Shown: positions 34,201 to 47,229 of the stretch, piece by piece | Layout of the letters: every line of letters begins with the position of its first letter | Numbering within the stretch: the stretch's first letter is position 1 | From: Carallia brachiata | Lineage: Eukaryota; Streptophyta; Magnoliopsida; Malpighiales; Rhizophoraceae | Assembly: GCA_021464245.1 (NCBI GenBank) | Contig: JADCRB010000064.1 | Location: 1,446,218-1,510,217 of the forward strand | Direction: 5' to 3' | Length of the DNA: 64,000 nt | Notes under the pieces: model-generated | The model's input: only the letters and a program-made list of their open reading frames with translations | What the model was told of the DNA's origin: nothing | Databases searched by the model: none | Translations under genes and position numbers: made by a program

Positions 34201-37069
34201 TTTTGACCATAAGTCAGGAGATGTTACTTCAAGTACAACTGTTGCACAAAATTCAACTACTGCTGTAGCACAAAATGATGCAGCAAAGGTTGAGCAAGCT
34301 GAAGAAGCATCAAAAACAAAAGAAGCGTCAAAAACACGACCTGCAAAAAGGAACAAGAAGAAGGAAAAGGATGTTGTGGAGAAGGAATCGGTTACTTCTC
34401 GTTCCGACAGGAGGCTACTTTTATTACCAATGGAGGCATCTGTGATTTCCATTTTTTTACTTGTGTTGCTTGGTGCCTTTTATGTGGTATGGAACACCTC
34501 TTTCTTTATCCCTTAGTCAACATGCATGTTCACTTCTTAGGAATGATTCATGCTACTTGTATGTGTATTCCATTAAGTAGATTTGTGGTATCATTCTGTT
34601 TGATATACTACACCTTAGTAGTCTTTGACTAGTGATAGTTATTTGTGATGTAGAGGCGATCAAATATTAATTGTTTGATTATTCTTAGCAATTATTTCCC
34701 CTTCTGATTACAACTGACCTGTCTACCTGTCTTTTTGAAGATTCACTGCGTCTGGGCAGCAGCAGAAGCTTATTCAGCGCCTTCCATTGTTTTGACATCT
34801 CAGTCAAATGATGGTGGTCTGCATGTTTTTGACGATTTCAGGGAAGCTTATGGATGGTTACACCACAACACTGATGTTGATGATAAAGTAATTCACTTCT
34901 GCACCTGACACCTAATTCTATTGATTTGATTTGTCATTGATATGTCCTCTTGTTGATATGTGTCGAATATTTTGTGGCCAAGATTATGCTGTGATGCTGT
35001 TTACCATATTGTGTGCATAAAGCTCTCCATAGTAAAACTTTTTGTTCATATTTTAAGAAGGAAAGTTTTCTTTTTTTTTTTTTTTGAGCACATTTGTTAT
35101 CACAGGCATTTTTTGGTTTGTTGTGAAATTCTTAATTAGATAAATTATGGTGATTATGCTGGGTATCTAGGTGTCCTGATTATAGAGATACTGCTTTGTT
35201 TTTGGTACAATAGAAACTCTACCACCAAAACATGCTTGTACATGATGTAGCAATGGCTTTATGCATTCTCACTTCTAGTGCCACTTATGAGGAAGCTTCT
35301 TGGTCAACATTATGTTAGTGGGATATACTGATTATTTTGAAACATGATTTTGTATTCCCATGATTGATCTGCTGCTTGTTTGGAGACTGCCTTTTAATTA
35401 TGTTTAAATTGTCAACTTGCCTGCCTCCTCCAGATGAAGGTAAAGGTTCTTTTGATGCTTGCAGGTTGCGTCCTGGTGGGATTACGGCTATCAAACAACT
35501 GCTATGGCCAATCGCACTGTCATTGTTGACAACAATACATGGAATAACACCCATATTGCAACTGTTGGCACTGCCATGTCTTCTCCTGAAAAAGCAGCAT
35601 GGGAGATCTTCAACTCCTTGGATGTGAAATATGTTTTAGTCGTGTTTGGAGGTTTGTTCCCTTCTTTTTGTACAGATAAATGATGTCTGAGAAAAAGTCA
35701 ACTTCTCTGATGCGTCAATGACTGATTAGGTCTTGTTGGCTACCCTAGCGATGACATTAATAAGTTCTTGTGGATGGTTCGTATTGGAGGGGGAGTGTTC
35801 CCTCATATCAAAGAACCTGATTACCTGGTAAGTCATGCTCACAAGCTGAATTTGATTGAAGTTCTGCTGCTTCCGATTTGGTAACACAATGTTCCGTGCT
35901 GGTATTAACTACACAAGGCATATATGTGACTGATATTTCTCTTTGTGCTAAGACTTGAGCAATTGTACTTATTTTTTACCTTCTCTTTCTGCCCACAGAG
36001 AGACGGTCAATATCGTATCGATTCTCAGGCTACTCCAACCATGTTGAATTGTCTCATGTACAAACTATCCTACTACAGGTGTGATTCTCCCAAATGCATT
36101 TAAATCACAGGCTTGGTCCCTGAGCTGCAGCTATGATTTCACTTTAGTGCTGGCTTAAGATTGCATTCCATGTCAAAAAATATTTTTATTAAATTTTTCT
36201 TTTCACAATTTGTTGAATCCAAATAATTATTACATTTGTCACTAGTGAAGCCATAATACTCCTTCCCTTTTTAGCCATTAAGATTTATATATAATATATA
36301 TGGGGTTGTGTTGGGATATGAAAATTTTATATTAACTTTTCTCTATTTTTTGGAATTGAATTATTACAAGATAACAAAATGATTGGAGTGTAATTTAGAT
36401 ATTGTTATAAGGTATAATTATGAGCATTCTTCAGGACTCCATTATAATTTACATTAAAGGCTACATCAAAATTATCATTTACCTTATAGGACAGATATTT
36501 TATTAGTACTGTTTGCTGCAGGTTTGTGGAGACCGATGGTAAAGGCTTTGATAGGGTCAGACGGACAGAAATTGGGAAGAAATATTTTAAACTTACCCAT
36601 TTTGAAGAGGTTAGATGGCCTTGATTTTTATAACTTGTGCAATTTGGATCCAAAATTGCAGCGTCAGATGACTGTAGAATGCTGCAATCTGACAACTTAA
36701 AGTTCCTGGTTGTTAATGCATAGAATTGAACAAACACTCATTTCTTGTTCAAGGATTTGCTAATTAGATAGTAAGCTTTCCTTTGCCATGTTCTTTCATC
36801 TGATTAGAATTTGTGTTGTTGCTAATGTAGGTATTCACAACTCACCATTGGATGGTTCGCATATACAAACTCAAGCTGCCAAAGAACAGGATACGGGGAA
36901 AGACCAAAAAGCCCAAATCGGTATGTATGGATGTCGAGTTTCTGGCGTGTAACCTGTGATTCTGCCTTTATCACCTAATTGAACTTCTTTTCCTTTGCTG
37001 TTGTAGAGAGCAAGCTCGACCAGCAGCTCGAAGAGAAGTGCAGCGGGAAAGAGGAATCCTTGGAACTAG
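28260..37069 (+). CDS. STT3A: Oligosaccharyltransferase catalytic subunit STT3 (STT3A-like)
   Basis: STT3 transfers the lipid-linked oligosaccharide to Asn-X-Ser/Thr in the ER lumen. Twenty-three exons join in frame into 796 aa: 28260-28385, 28998-29060, 29201-29256, 29342-29413, 29578-29683, 29767-29817, 30562-30657, 30839-30898, 31009-31122, 32311-32397, 32775-32878, 33053-33148, 33592-33712, 33800-33880, 33972-34103, 34214-34486, 34741-34887, 35465-35651, 35730-35827, 35999-36078, 36522-36609, 36831-36920, 37007-37069. Seen: EFDPYFNYR (52-60, first catalytic Asp), [10 protein letters not shown] (~356-365), WWDYGYQ (599-605) and [14 protein letters not shown] (from 617), amid many hydrophobic membrane segments. 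Exon 16 adds a Lys/Glu/Ala-rich loop (~470-515). I favour STT3A over STT3B by length (Arabidopsis ~779 versus ~735 aa, from memory) and by the SDS22 neighbour. It looks intact. Confidence 0.95.
31926..31947 (+). repeat. Poly-G tract (22 G) in STT3 intron 9
   Basis: A run of T's passes directly into 22 uninterrupted G's, then 'agggtgtgcacatgtgtgtttgtgtg'. It lies within the intron between exons at 31009-31122 and 32311-32397. Length in an assembly may be unreliable. Confidence 0.9.
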
Positions 37070-38303
37070 ATGAAATTTGGTAGGCTACTGTTTTAGCCGC
37101 CTGTATTTCACACAAAATTTACTGAAAAAGCCTTTTGGTGAGGGTCATGCTGGGCATAGTTGATCATGAGATTTGCTACAGAATACAAGCGATAGAGGGA
37201 AAGATTTCGTGCTCTTTCTGGCGATATTGTATGGATATTTTCACTTTTGCTTTCTCAAGATTTTGGTTAGTTTATCTACCGCACAAAATTTATACAGTGA
37301 CGCTGGAGTCAGTTGACTAAGTTTTGAGCCAACAGGTTGGCTCTAGGCTGCACTTCTGTTTAGTCTCTTAACGGTTTTAGGCGTCTGTTCAGCTCCAGGC
37401 TCCTTCAGAATCTTCGTTCTTGTATGACTACTAAGCTCGAAAATAGTTGGAACAATTTAATAGGACAAGCATGGATAGATTGTCTTTTGGACTGGAAGGA
37501 CTCTTTTGAACTGCCAGCCAATTAGAAAATTGGGATTTGGGACTTCTGTTTGGTCTCTCCCCTCAATTTTCTGTGATCTATTGATTTTATTTCCTTTCGC
37601 CGCTATTAAATTTCTGATTATTTAGTCTAGTTCGATCAAGGGAGAAAATAAAGATCCGTTTGTTTGCTGTAAAATAATTTGTTTTTGTAAAATATTTAGA
37701 AGAGAAAATATTTACAGTAAAAATAATGATTTTTTTTATCACTTATTTAAAGTATAGTCTGTATTTTTGTTAAAAAATAACATCAACTTAAAAAAAAAAA
37801 AGTTATTTTTCTTGAAAATTTAAAAATTTTTTTAAAATTTTTTGTTGAAAAATATTTTATGTAAAATGAACATTAAAAAAAAAAAATATATTTTCTTGTA
37901 AAATATTTTCATATAAATAAACATATCTTAAGTAAATTTTGAGGCTTAAATTTCAAATAAAATTTATATATTTTAAAATTTTTTAATTTATTAAGAGATT
38001 ACTAGAGTATACTTAGTTGTTAAATATTAAATAATCAGAGAAAAAGTACTCGTCGATGGCACCGTCTTTCAGTATGATATCTCAGGAAAAAGTAAATAAT
38101 AAATACAATTTCTCTAAAGATTACAGGATCAGGACGCAATTATTATTTTATATTTTATTAATAAATTTGATTATATAATTTAATTTTAAGTAATAATAAA
38201 ATAAATACATAATTTATTTAATAGTATTTAACAGTTTAATTGTTTTATTTTTTAAATTGCAATTATCTAGCCGTTTTTATTATTTTATTATTTTGTAGTT
38301 ATT
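37070..38303. other. STT3 3' UTR and AT-rich intergenic DNA
   Basis: The 3' UTR probably extends several hundred bp. Beyond about 37640 there is simple AT-rich sequence with no gene. Confidence 0.45.
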
Positions 38304-39005
38304 GAGGAAATGTTTGTTTTCAATAAATGTAGAATGAGAATGAAAATCATGATCTCTATTCCAATATTATTTTTTTAAAAAGCAATTCTTATTCACTTCA
38401 ATTAACAAATCATATTCCCAAAGGGAATCATAGTTCTTCTCTCAATGTCATTAATCATTCTTATTTCCTTATTAATTACTTTAACTACTCACTAAATAAC
38501 ATTTTAAAAAATAAAATTAAATAATAATACTAATTTATTATGATTATTATTATTATTATTAAAATTTTATGCTTTATTTTGAATTTTATATTTATGATTT
38601 ATTATGAAGTATATTATTATTATTATTATTATTATTATTGAAATTTTATGTTAATATTTTTATTTTAGATTTTATATTTATGGTTATTATTGTGAAGTAT
38701 ATTATTATTACTACTACTATTGTTATTATTATTATTTAATATTTTTACTTTGACATTATATTAACATTTTTTTATATTTATAATTTTTCATTTCATTAAA
38801 AATTTTTAATTAATAAAGATTTTCTTATTTTTATCTAACATAAATATTGATTTTGGTTCCAACATGAAACAAATGACTAAAGAATTTTAATTATGATTTC
38901 CAAATAAATAAAACATATTATCAAATAAGTCATTTTGTTTTCGATTTTTCTTGATCACGATTCTGATTTCAATTTCAATTTTAAATTGTAAACCAACAAC
39001 TCCTT
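38304..39005 (+). repeat. Dispersed AT-rich element family B, copy 2
   Basis: It starts 'gaggaaatgtttgttttcaataaatg...aatgaaaatc', passes through (ATT)n tracts at about 38609-38638, and ends 'attgtaaaccaacaactcctt'. It shares the string 'tttatatttatggttattattgtgaa' and the left and right thirds with 17314-18138, in the same order. No ORF. Confidence 0.6.
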
Positions 39006-40256
39006 AAATATTGTTATTTAATATTTCTTTTTATCCATATGGGACTGACAATTGATAATTTTCAAGGATGAAGGAACAAAGAATCCCGATCACAATCCAC
39101 ACGACGCCGTTCTTAAATAATTTAACTTTGTTTTGCTTTTTCCCCATAAAGAATGAGTAAGAAGAGGTCACAATATAAGTTCCAGCATTGACCGCCTGAT
39201 TAAAGTCGAGGAAGGGAACCCAAAAGAAAGCCTCTACCAAAACACGATAAAAAATGGTATTCAATGCTGAAAATCCATATGTACTGCTTTTGGATCAAAA
39301 AAAAATTCGCATTTGACACAAATCGGAAGTTTTCAAACAGCAATCACGATCTCAAACACACTCTAAGTTAACCAGTACAAACTTTAATTTACATGTACGC
39401 ATCAGGTACAACAACTATAATTTTGTTTCAATTTTTTTGAACAGAGGCATTTATGTTCAGCAGCATTGTCTGATTGGGTTATCCAGGGGTTTATTTTGTT
39501 AACCAACAGGTTAGTCCTTAATCTTAACAAAGGGCTGTTAAGCTAACTTTAAGATTTTACAGCTAACCCACTGATTAACAGAACAACCATTAAATCCAAC
39601 TAAACAGAATCAGACAAAGTTGATTAACAAAAATTTCCCCAGAAATAAATTATCCACTCACTGACAAAAAAAAAAAAACATGAAATTCACTAAACAGTAC
39701 ACCTAAATGCCCATCCAAATCCAAATCCAAATCCGCTAATAGAGTTAAAAGAATAATACTATCTATCATGACTCAATCTCCCATTTTTTTTCCCAATTAT
39801 CCTACGTGGAAAACAATTTTAGCATGAAGAAACTTTACAAAATTGAGCCAGAGGTTTTTAGTTTCCAACTTATGATAATCAGAGAAAAATCGTGAGTCGT
39901 AATAAATGATTCAAGCGAAAAACAGTCAATCTGAAAATTCTCTAGCATCCAATCCAGCAAACCTCTCAGTACCATTCCCTCTGCTAACATCACCTCCACT
40001 GGCATTCACTTTGCTGCCCTCTCCTCAGCTGCCACTCCCTTCTCCCGTTCCCCCATCTCCCATTCCCCCATCTTCTTTGCCCTTCCATTTACTTCACCAG
40101 TGCCTGTCAAGTGCACCGTTGCTGCTTCCCCAACAAAACCATGCTGTTGGAGCTTTTTATGGCTGAGGTGTTTCATCAATGAAAGCCACAGTGAATCATT
40201 TCGAGAAAGTTCTGCACCAAGCAATCAAAACAATTTTGTTGTGCCATGCTCAAAGG
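39006..40256. other. Intergenic region and 3' UTR of the MUN gene
   Basis: No gene is recognised. A 77-residue minus-strand frame at 39031-39264 is hydrophobic but matches nothing I know. The C-rich block at 39970-40090 is a likely 3' UTR low-complexity stretch. Confidence 0.4.
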
Positions 40257-43200
40257 TTACAGCTTCTTAGGCAAGTCATAAGTTTTTTTAAGGAACTTGC
40301 AGGCTGCCTCATCACTCCGATAACACAGAACACGTAACAGAGTGTTTGGCTCAGTAGGATTCCACTGTCCTGAAGTTGGCGGCAATGGAAACCTTGATTT
40401 TGCTGATGATCCGTAAATTTCCAGAATGAGACTTTTGAATTGCTGAACTAGGCTCTCAGTGTCAGTGCAAAACAAAGGGATGATGCTTTTAACTGTGGTT
40501 GAAAACTTGTCTATTAAATCAATTGGCAGTCCGTCACCGTTGGACCAAAACAGATCTGTCAGAAACTTGAAATCCTCCTCAATGATTTCAGAATCCTGCA
40601 AAGTAAAAGCACGAGAAGGGCCTCCAGCAAGCAAAACAAGTAGGAACCCCTCAAATGAAGCTTTCATCACATCAGTGATTAGACGTGTTCTAACTCTGTC
40701 ATGCACTGTAGATGCGATAATTTCCAAATATTGCTCAAGCTCCTGAAGAAAAGGCTCAATCCGAGAAGCTGAAACTTCTCCAACATATAGGCCATCCCAC
40801 AGAACATGACTCAGATCCTGGAAGACAACCTTGTAAGCTGTTGCCTCACAGAGTTGTTGGATCCCTTCCACACAAGCAGCTGCAGTTAGCTCGAACTTTT
40901 TACATGTGCCATTGGCAAAATCATCCACATGAGCAGACTCTGAATTTCTAAGCTGGATAAGGGTTCTCTTCTCTAGAACTTCCAACTGCGTACGAACGTG
41001 CTGCAAAGTGTTAATACGTACACATAGCTGTGGTATCCCGAAGGAGTTGTCCCCATTCGTGGTCCCAACCTGAGACTTCCTTCTCTGAGTTATGCGTGAC
41101 TTCTCCTTTTTAAATACATGAAATTTTGATCCCATGGTACACCGAGTCAATGCAGGAAAAGCAGGAATAAAAGTATTTCGGGCCCCTGCAGATCAGAGAA
41201 AAATTTTCAGCTATGATCGGACGCTAAAATTTAAGTACCAAGAATGTCTTGCAAAACATGCATTGCATACCACAGCCAGATTTAGCCTTCAATATGTAAT
41301 TTTGGAGGCATCTGTCAAGCCCATTGATCAAGTTGGGAATCAAGACTGCATGCATGGGTATTGGCAACAAGAAGAATGCTTCCAAAGTTTCATCAACAGT
41401 TCGCAGAACTTCAACAGCAGAAGGAGCAAATCGTTCCTTATTTGCCTGTGGATTCCACACCTACATAAAAATAGACAAAAGGTGAGGTTAGGGGCAATAT
41501 TAATAACTGCAACAATGATAACAGCAACTTTATACTGCTTTTCTGAATCCATATAATATTTCAGAGACTATCTCTAATCTAAACGATATTTCCCACTGCA
41601 AAAGTTTTTTCCCTTTCTGTAACATGAATTAACTACTAACCATTTCCATTCTTTCAGACAGTAATTTGTATAAAATAAATGCAAGGCAAAAACTGGACCA
41701 GGTTGGGCAGGGGGAAGGGTTAACAGTGATTATCCCAATAACTCTCAAGAAAAAACAAGACATGTGGTCTCACACATACCTCTTGCAACAGATTCCGATC
41801 AACCCATTCCTTCAGCCTGTCAACTCGAGTCTTTATCCATGACTTTACCAGATTGGAAATTACAGCTTCAGCTTCATAAGGAGGCATCTCATGGATTATT
41901 GACTTCCCACCATCATCACTGTCCACTGAATCTTCAACTGCAATCTGCACAAGATCTTTCTCCAATTTGTCTGCTGCCCTCAGTACTTTTATGGCATCAG
42001 GTGACAACTCACTAACACCCGAAACATATTGCTTCAGCTCGTTGCCATAGCAAGCATGAAGCGTGGCTACTGCCACACCTGCTGCATGAGGGTGCCATCT
42101 CTTGAGTATTGGACTAAATATTGCCTTCTCGTTAAAAGCCAACTCACTTGTGCTTTCTGCAAGAATGGACAGGACCGGAGTATGATTTTGCTGGTTTTTA
42201 GACAGGTTCTTACTTGAGTTGATCACCTCCTTTTTCTGTCTCAAGAAGCACAAATAGACTTTAAGTTCTACAATCAATAGCAAATGACTTGCAGGATGCA
42301 CATAGAATTGAAGATGGACAAACTAATCCAAAGAAGAAGGCATTCTGAAAGATATCCTATACAAAAGAATTTGAATTGGATCTATTTCTAGTGAAAGCTA
42401 CAAGCTGTGTCAAAATCATTTTAGGTATAAAGAATAAAAGAAACATCATTCCACCTCAGAAAGACAGTAGTAAAGAAGGGATGCCAGAACACTCATAATA
42501 ATGCTTGCTGGAGAAAGTACTGATTCTCAACTTGGAGAATTTTACAGCAAAGATAGGGGCATCATACTGAAATCTGAAATGATAATACTTGCCTGAACAA
42601 AAGCAGTTCGCAGTGATGATCTTATGTAACTGTCAATTCTATCACGAGCAACATTAACTTCTTTCCTTTTCCTTCGATATTCTTGAGATATATCTTCCAC
42701 CAGTATTTTTGCTGCTACAACAGCCAGAGAAACAATACATTGCATTGACTCAATATTATCACTATGGAAACTATCGCGATAAGCAATAAGCCTTTTTTCT
42801 GCCCAACCCAATATGGAACTCAATATGGAACTTAAAACCTTGAAATAAACTGAATCTTTAGCTTCCTTTGCATCTTTTTCAATTTCCATCAACAAATTGT
42901 TGGCAGCAAACAATAGGTCTTCCTCAACTTGACCAGTTGCAACATAATGATGAAACAAAACCCACAAAAAGCAGATATTATGCATCATCTGGTTCATTCC
43001 AAGTATTCCCCAAGTCTTCTTTATCAGTTCTAAAACCTCATCAATCTCTTCAATAACAGTTGCTTCATCGCTGACATCAAAACATGCATCTAAGAGCATT
43101 TGGTACAACCTCAGATTCAGTGGAAACCCATCTGCCCAGTGGCACGTTTCAGAAACAGAACCATCAAACGATCTGCAAGCAAGAGACATGACAACACTCC

Positions 43201-44598
43201 GAAGAACTTGCATTGCTTCACTATTCTTTCCAGTTTCAATGGGTTTCTCTAATGCCCCACGAATAATCTGTTGGAGGCGCCGTGGAGCAGTGTCTGCCTT
43301 ATCAAGCGGCAAGTAAGGGTGCAAAAGAAGTCCAGCTTCTAAAAGCTTTAAATTTCTCCTCTGCCAAGCCTCACATTCTTGTTGGTTTGGAAAATCAGAA
43401 GTCTTAATTTGCTGCAATAGCTCAAGAGGTAGAACCATTGACTCTACGCGCCTTCCAAGCTGTTACAAAGTGAATATCTATCAGCTCAACAATTTAACAT
43501 ACTGGATCAGAGGATTGCAATCAGAAGAAACCATAGATTGAATGCACAGATTATCAATTCCAACTCCTCACTGACATTCAAGAGTCGAGGACGGAATCAT
43601 CCACAGAAATTAACTGATCTTTCTTCAACTGATTTTTCTGTGAAATTTAGGACTTCACGGAGAAAAAGAAAAACCAAACACCAAAAACCTAAGAGCATAT
43701 CACAAAAATCTATGAAATTTGACTCTTCCAACTTAACTGAAACCGATTCACATTCATTTGATTCATTAGTATCCATAAATAGTGAAAAGTATCCATAAAT
43801 CGGGAAAGGCTCCGTTTGGCTGCCAATAAAATGACGCAAAATAAAGAATTCTGATCAATAGTAAAAGAAAAAAAAAAAAAGAATCTTTTACAAAAATTCA
43901 ACCGAGCATATAAAACTCAAAATTCAAAATCATCATCTCCGACAAGTAGAAAAGGACAAAATTGCTATGACCTCCGAAAAGAAAAAGAAAAAAATGGTTC
44001 CTTTTTTTTTTTTGTTTTTCCTTAACTTTCTCGACAACCAAACAGAGTATAATTCTGGACAAACCTGACCAGCAGCAACCCGCAACAGAGCCCGCCTGAT
44101 CCTCGAATCATTCTGCTCAGACACTCTCATCTGCACTCTAACCAATTCCCCAACCGTCAACGCCTTCTGTGTTCTGCCTTGAGTCCCGGAATTGTCGCCG
44201 TCCCCCGCACTGCCGCCGCCGCCTCCGCCGCGACCGCTGACTCTCCTCTTGGTGGAACTCGACCTCATCCCCAACGCCTTCTTCACCTTACTCGCAGCAG
44301 AAGACGTCAGAGACCGCTGGAGCGACGCAGCCGGCGCCGGCGCGGGAGCTGCCGCCCTCTCCGACTGCGGGATGTAAGTCAACGGCCTGCTGCCGGAGCT
44401 CCGGCAGGCGGCGATGAGGATCTCGTAGGCGGATTCCCGGACTTCGGAGTCCGACAATCGGGGGGCGGCGTCGGGGAAAGGCGGTTGGACATCGGGAACC
44501 GGATAAAGAGGCATGTCCGTAACGGTAACGGCTGTCTGAATAGGAGGCGCGTGTCGCTTGGAGCTGCCCAGCGATTTTTCTCTGAAGATGTGAGACAT
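40257..44598 (-). CDS. MUN-domain (DUF810) unc-13-like protein
   Basis: Five exons join in frame: 44598-44065, 43459-42593, 42235-41780, 41460-41271 and 41185-40257, giving 991 aa. The family contains Arabidopsis PATROL1, which tethers vesicles and delivers plasma-membrane H+-ATPase. This N-terminus (MSHIFREKSLG, then LSDSEVRESAYEILIAACRS at ~48-67) instead resembles the At2g25800/At2g20010 branch of about 990 aa. An Ala/Pro- and Gly-rich linker (residues ~80-150) follows, then GELVRVQMRVSEQ, the long helical body with ILKRWHPHAAGVAVATLHACYGNELKQ-type MHD1 text, DSDDGGKSIIHEMPPYEAE, and a C-terminal MHD2-like part. Intron 2 uses a GC donor (CAG|gcaagt). A (CT)n tract lies in the leader. The function in trafficking is inferred from family. 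Confidence 0.93.
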
Positions 44599-44609
44599 AT
44601 AGATATAAA

Positions 44610-44611
<2 letters not shown>

Positions 44612-44660
<49 letters not shown>
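44612..44660. repeat. (CT)24 microsatellite in the MUN gene leader
   Basis: About 49 bp of perfect CT (GA on the coding strand) lie 14 bp upstream of the ATG, placing it in the 5' UTR. GA-rich leaders are common in plant genes and such tracts vary in length between individuals. Confidence 0.9.
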
Positions 44661-44666
<6 letters not shown>

Positions 44667-46209
44667 GATAATAATAACGTTGTTGTGGATGTAATAATGA
44701 TGATGATGCTGTCTACTGAATTGAGTGTCTGAAGAGAAAGAGGAAAAAGAAGAAAAAAGGCTATGTAAGAAGGCTCTTCTTTTTCTCCTTTGTTTTTTTC
44801 TTTCTTTATCTGCTTTCTTTCAGTGATGGATGGTGCGTGGATCAATCAAAGATTGAAGCTATTCTTGGCTTGAACTTTAAGGAAGATCGCCTAGTAGTGA
44901 GGCTGCGCCACTGCGTTCGTTCATTGGAGCTTCCACTCAATTTTTGTTCTCGCTCGTGTGGTTCAAGAAACACATAGGGATTGGAATTTGCGTAAAAATT
45001 TACTGACTCTAACTTTGTATGCGAGTTCTTTGGCGAGCGTAGATAGTTTCAGTTTTCTTAACAACAATAAATTCTTACATTTCTTTTTGGTAGATTTTTT
45101 ATGTATTACATCTATTCTATCTTCTTCTTTTTTTTATTAAAAATTTTTCCTCGAAGATATTACAGAGACATACCAAAAATAATCACAATTTATAAATATA
45201 AAATAACCAAAAATTGCTCGGCTTCAATGTAAACTTTTTAATCAGAATTTTCTTTTTTTTTCCTCTTTTATTTTTAACAACAACAAAAAAAAAACAGTGG
45301 ATTGATAGTATATAAGTTATTGTACCTGTGACTGTTAGATTTGAGTAAATCTCTTATACATTCTATTTCGGTATTATAAAATTTTAAACTAATTAGCCCG
45401 AAAAACTTAGTTTCGCTGTTATTAAAGGCGTAGTCATTAAAATTTAAATTCGAATTAATGCGGTAAAAAATATCACTAACTAAATTATCACTTTAAATAA
45501 TTTATTTTTTTTAAAATAACTAATAATAAATGTTGTAAAATTAGTGTTATCACGTTACATTTTTCTAACTTATATTTATATAATGGTGCTAAATTTGAGG
45601 TTGAAATTTTTTCGGCTCGTCTCATCCCCCCCTAATCAACCCAAGTTGTATTTTCTCTGATTCTTTTTCTTTTTTCTGTGCTGTTTGGCTTATATGAATT
45701 TAATAAAAGTCAAATTTAATGCCAAAATAATCGACCTTGACTATGATATCCTTATTTAATATGGAAATATTTCACGGAAACAATTGGAAATTTGTGACTG
45801 TTCTGGTCAAGCCGAGTCCATATACATTAGCCGTGGGCTGAAAAAACAAAAGCATAACGTCTGAATTTAATAAATGATAGCTGTAGTAGATGCATTTAAT
45901 TATTTAAATCTACCAAATGTGATGTGTGATCAAACATGGTTTTGATAGTTCGATTCCGCGTATTGTAATCTATTTTTCAACGGTCAACTCGCGGATGTGT
46001 AACTATTACATGTTGAATTGTTATTTTGTTATTTTTAATGCTTTTATTATTATTCCATTCTAGTAGCGTAGCCGTAGACAACAAAAGTATACACTAAATA
46101 GATTGCAGCCTTGCATTTACAATGGAAAAAAACAAGGGGGAAAAAGACCCCTTTTGTTTTTTTTTATCATAAAAATTTACTTTGTAATTGTATAGTTTGT
46201 ACCACGTAT
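44661..46209. other. MUN gene promoter side and intergenic DNA
   Basis: The leader and promoter of the MUN gene are expected in about 44660-45000. The rest is AT-rich with no recognised gene. Confidence 0.4.
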
Positions 46210-46445
46210 AGACAGTGTGAATTTAAATAAAAAGTGAATGAAAAAAAAAAGAAATAAAAATAGTACAATAATGATGATATTATAATTGATAAAAAGTAAT
46301 AATTAGAAAGAAAATAAATAGTAATTTATGAGAGAAAAAATAAAAGATAATTATTTAAATTGATAAAAATTAAATAAAAAAATAAATAAAAATCTTTTTT
46401 CATCCATTTTCCTTTCCTTTTCTATTAAAAATTGCCAATCACAAT
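46210..46445 (-). repeat. AT-rich dispersed repeat, subtype 2, copy 3
   Basis: The minus-strand reading begins 'gattggcaatttttaatagaaaagg', continues 'tatcaatttaaataatta' and 'ataaattactatttattttctt', and ends 'tatcaattataatatcatcattatt'. This is the same order as 11698-11965. Confidence 0.65.
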
Positions 46446-47219
46446 GTCAAAAGACTAATGGCATTTAGTTAAGTAACATTAAAAGAAAAATAATTTCGTA
46501 ACTATATTTAATTATAAAATGATACAAATAATAAAATGATTAAATTAATAAAAATAAATTATCAAATATTATTAATAAAATTATAATTATTTTAAAAATA
46601 TTTAAATAAAATTAATTAGTGTTACTTGTACGGAAAGACGTCATTTAAAAAAGCAAGGGGCGTTCGTTACCGCGTGGAAATTATGATAGTTAGTGCCGGT
46701 CAGTTGACAATTGGCTTCGAAGAAAAAAAGGCCACCACAAAACAGATTAATTAGCGATAGACTTGCTCAAAGTTCAAACAAAGTAGACGCGACAAATTCC
46801 AAGCAAGTATGATTGCGAAAATGTCAAACAAAAGCCTTTCAATCTTTTGTTTTTCTTTTTCTTTTTTTTTTTCTTTAGCTTTTGGTATAAACTTTGCAGT
46901 TTGATAAGAGGCGAGTTTAAAGCAATAATAAAATTTAGATGATTATATTTATAAAATAAAAAATAGATAAATTATCTTTTTTTTTTTTTTGAAAGAACTG
47001 CATTGGTATGTATTAGAATTTACATGTAGTTTTATTGTTTTACTCGTATAAAAATACAACCGAAACGAGGGGTGGACCGCCAGCTTCATGTGCAGCTTGC
47101 GGATGATTGCGTGACCCAGTTTCGTTCGGCCTAGTTTCATTTGGCCTCTTGCGAGATTTAATTCACCTTATCCTTCTAAGTCCGTATGAAAAGATTTGAC
47201 TTTAGATGATAATTCAGCA
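46446..47219. other. Intergenic AT-rich DNA
   Basis: No gene or element recognised between the dispersed repeat and the foldback element. Confidence 0.45.
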
Positions 47220-47229
47220 TATATTTTAT

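Noticed and set aside
39906..40224. Pro/Ser-rich ORF on the plus strand and its minus-strand shadow
   Set aside because: C-rich low-complexity sequence in the expected 3' UTR of the MUN gene; no domain.
44179..44845. Arg/Pro- and Ser-rich ORFs opposite the MUN gene 5' exon
   Set aside because: They are antisense shadows of the Ala/Pro/Gly-rich coding exon and the CT microsatellite.
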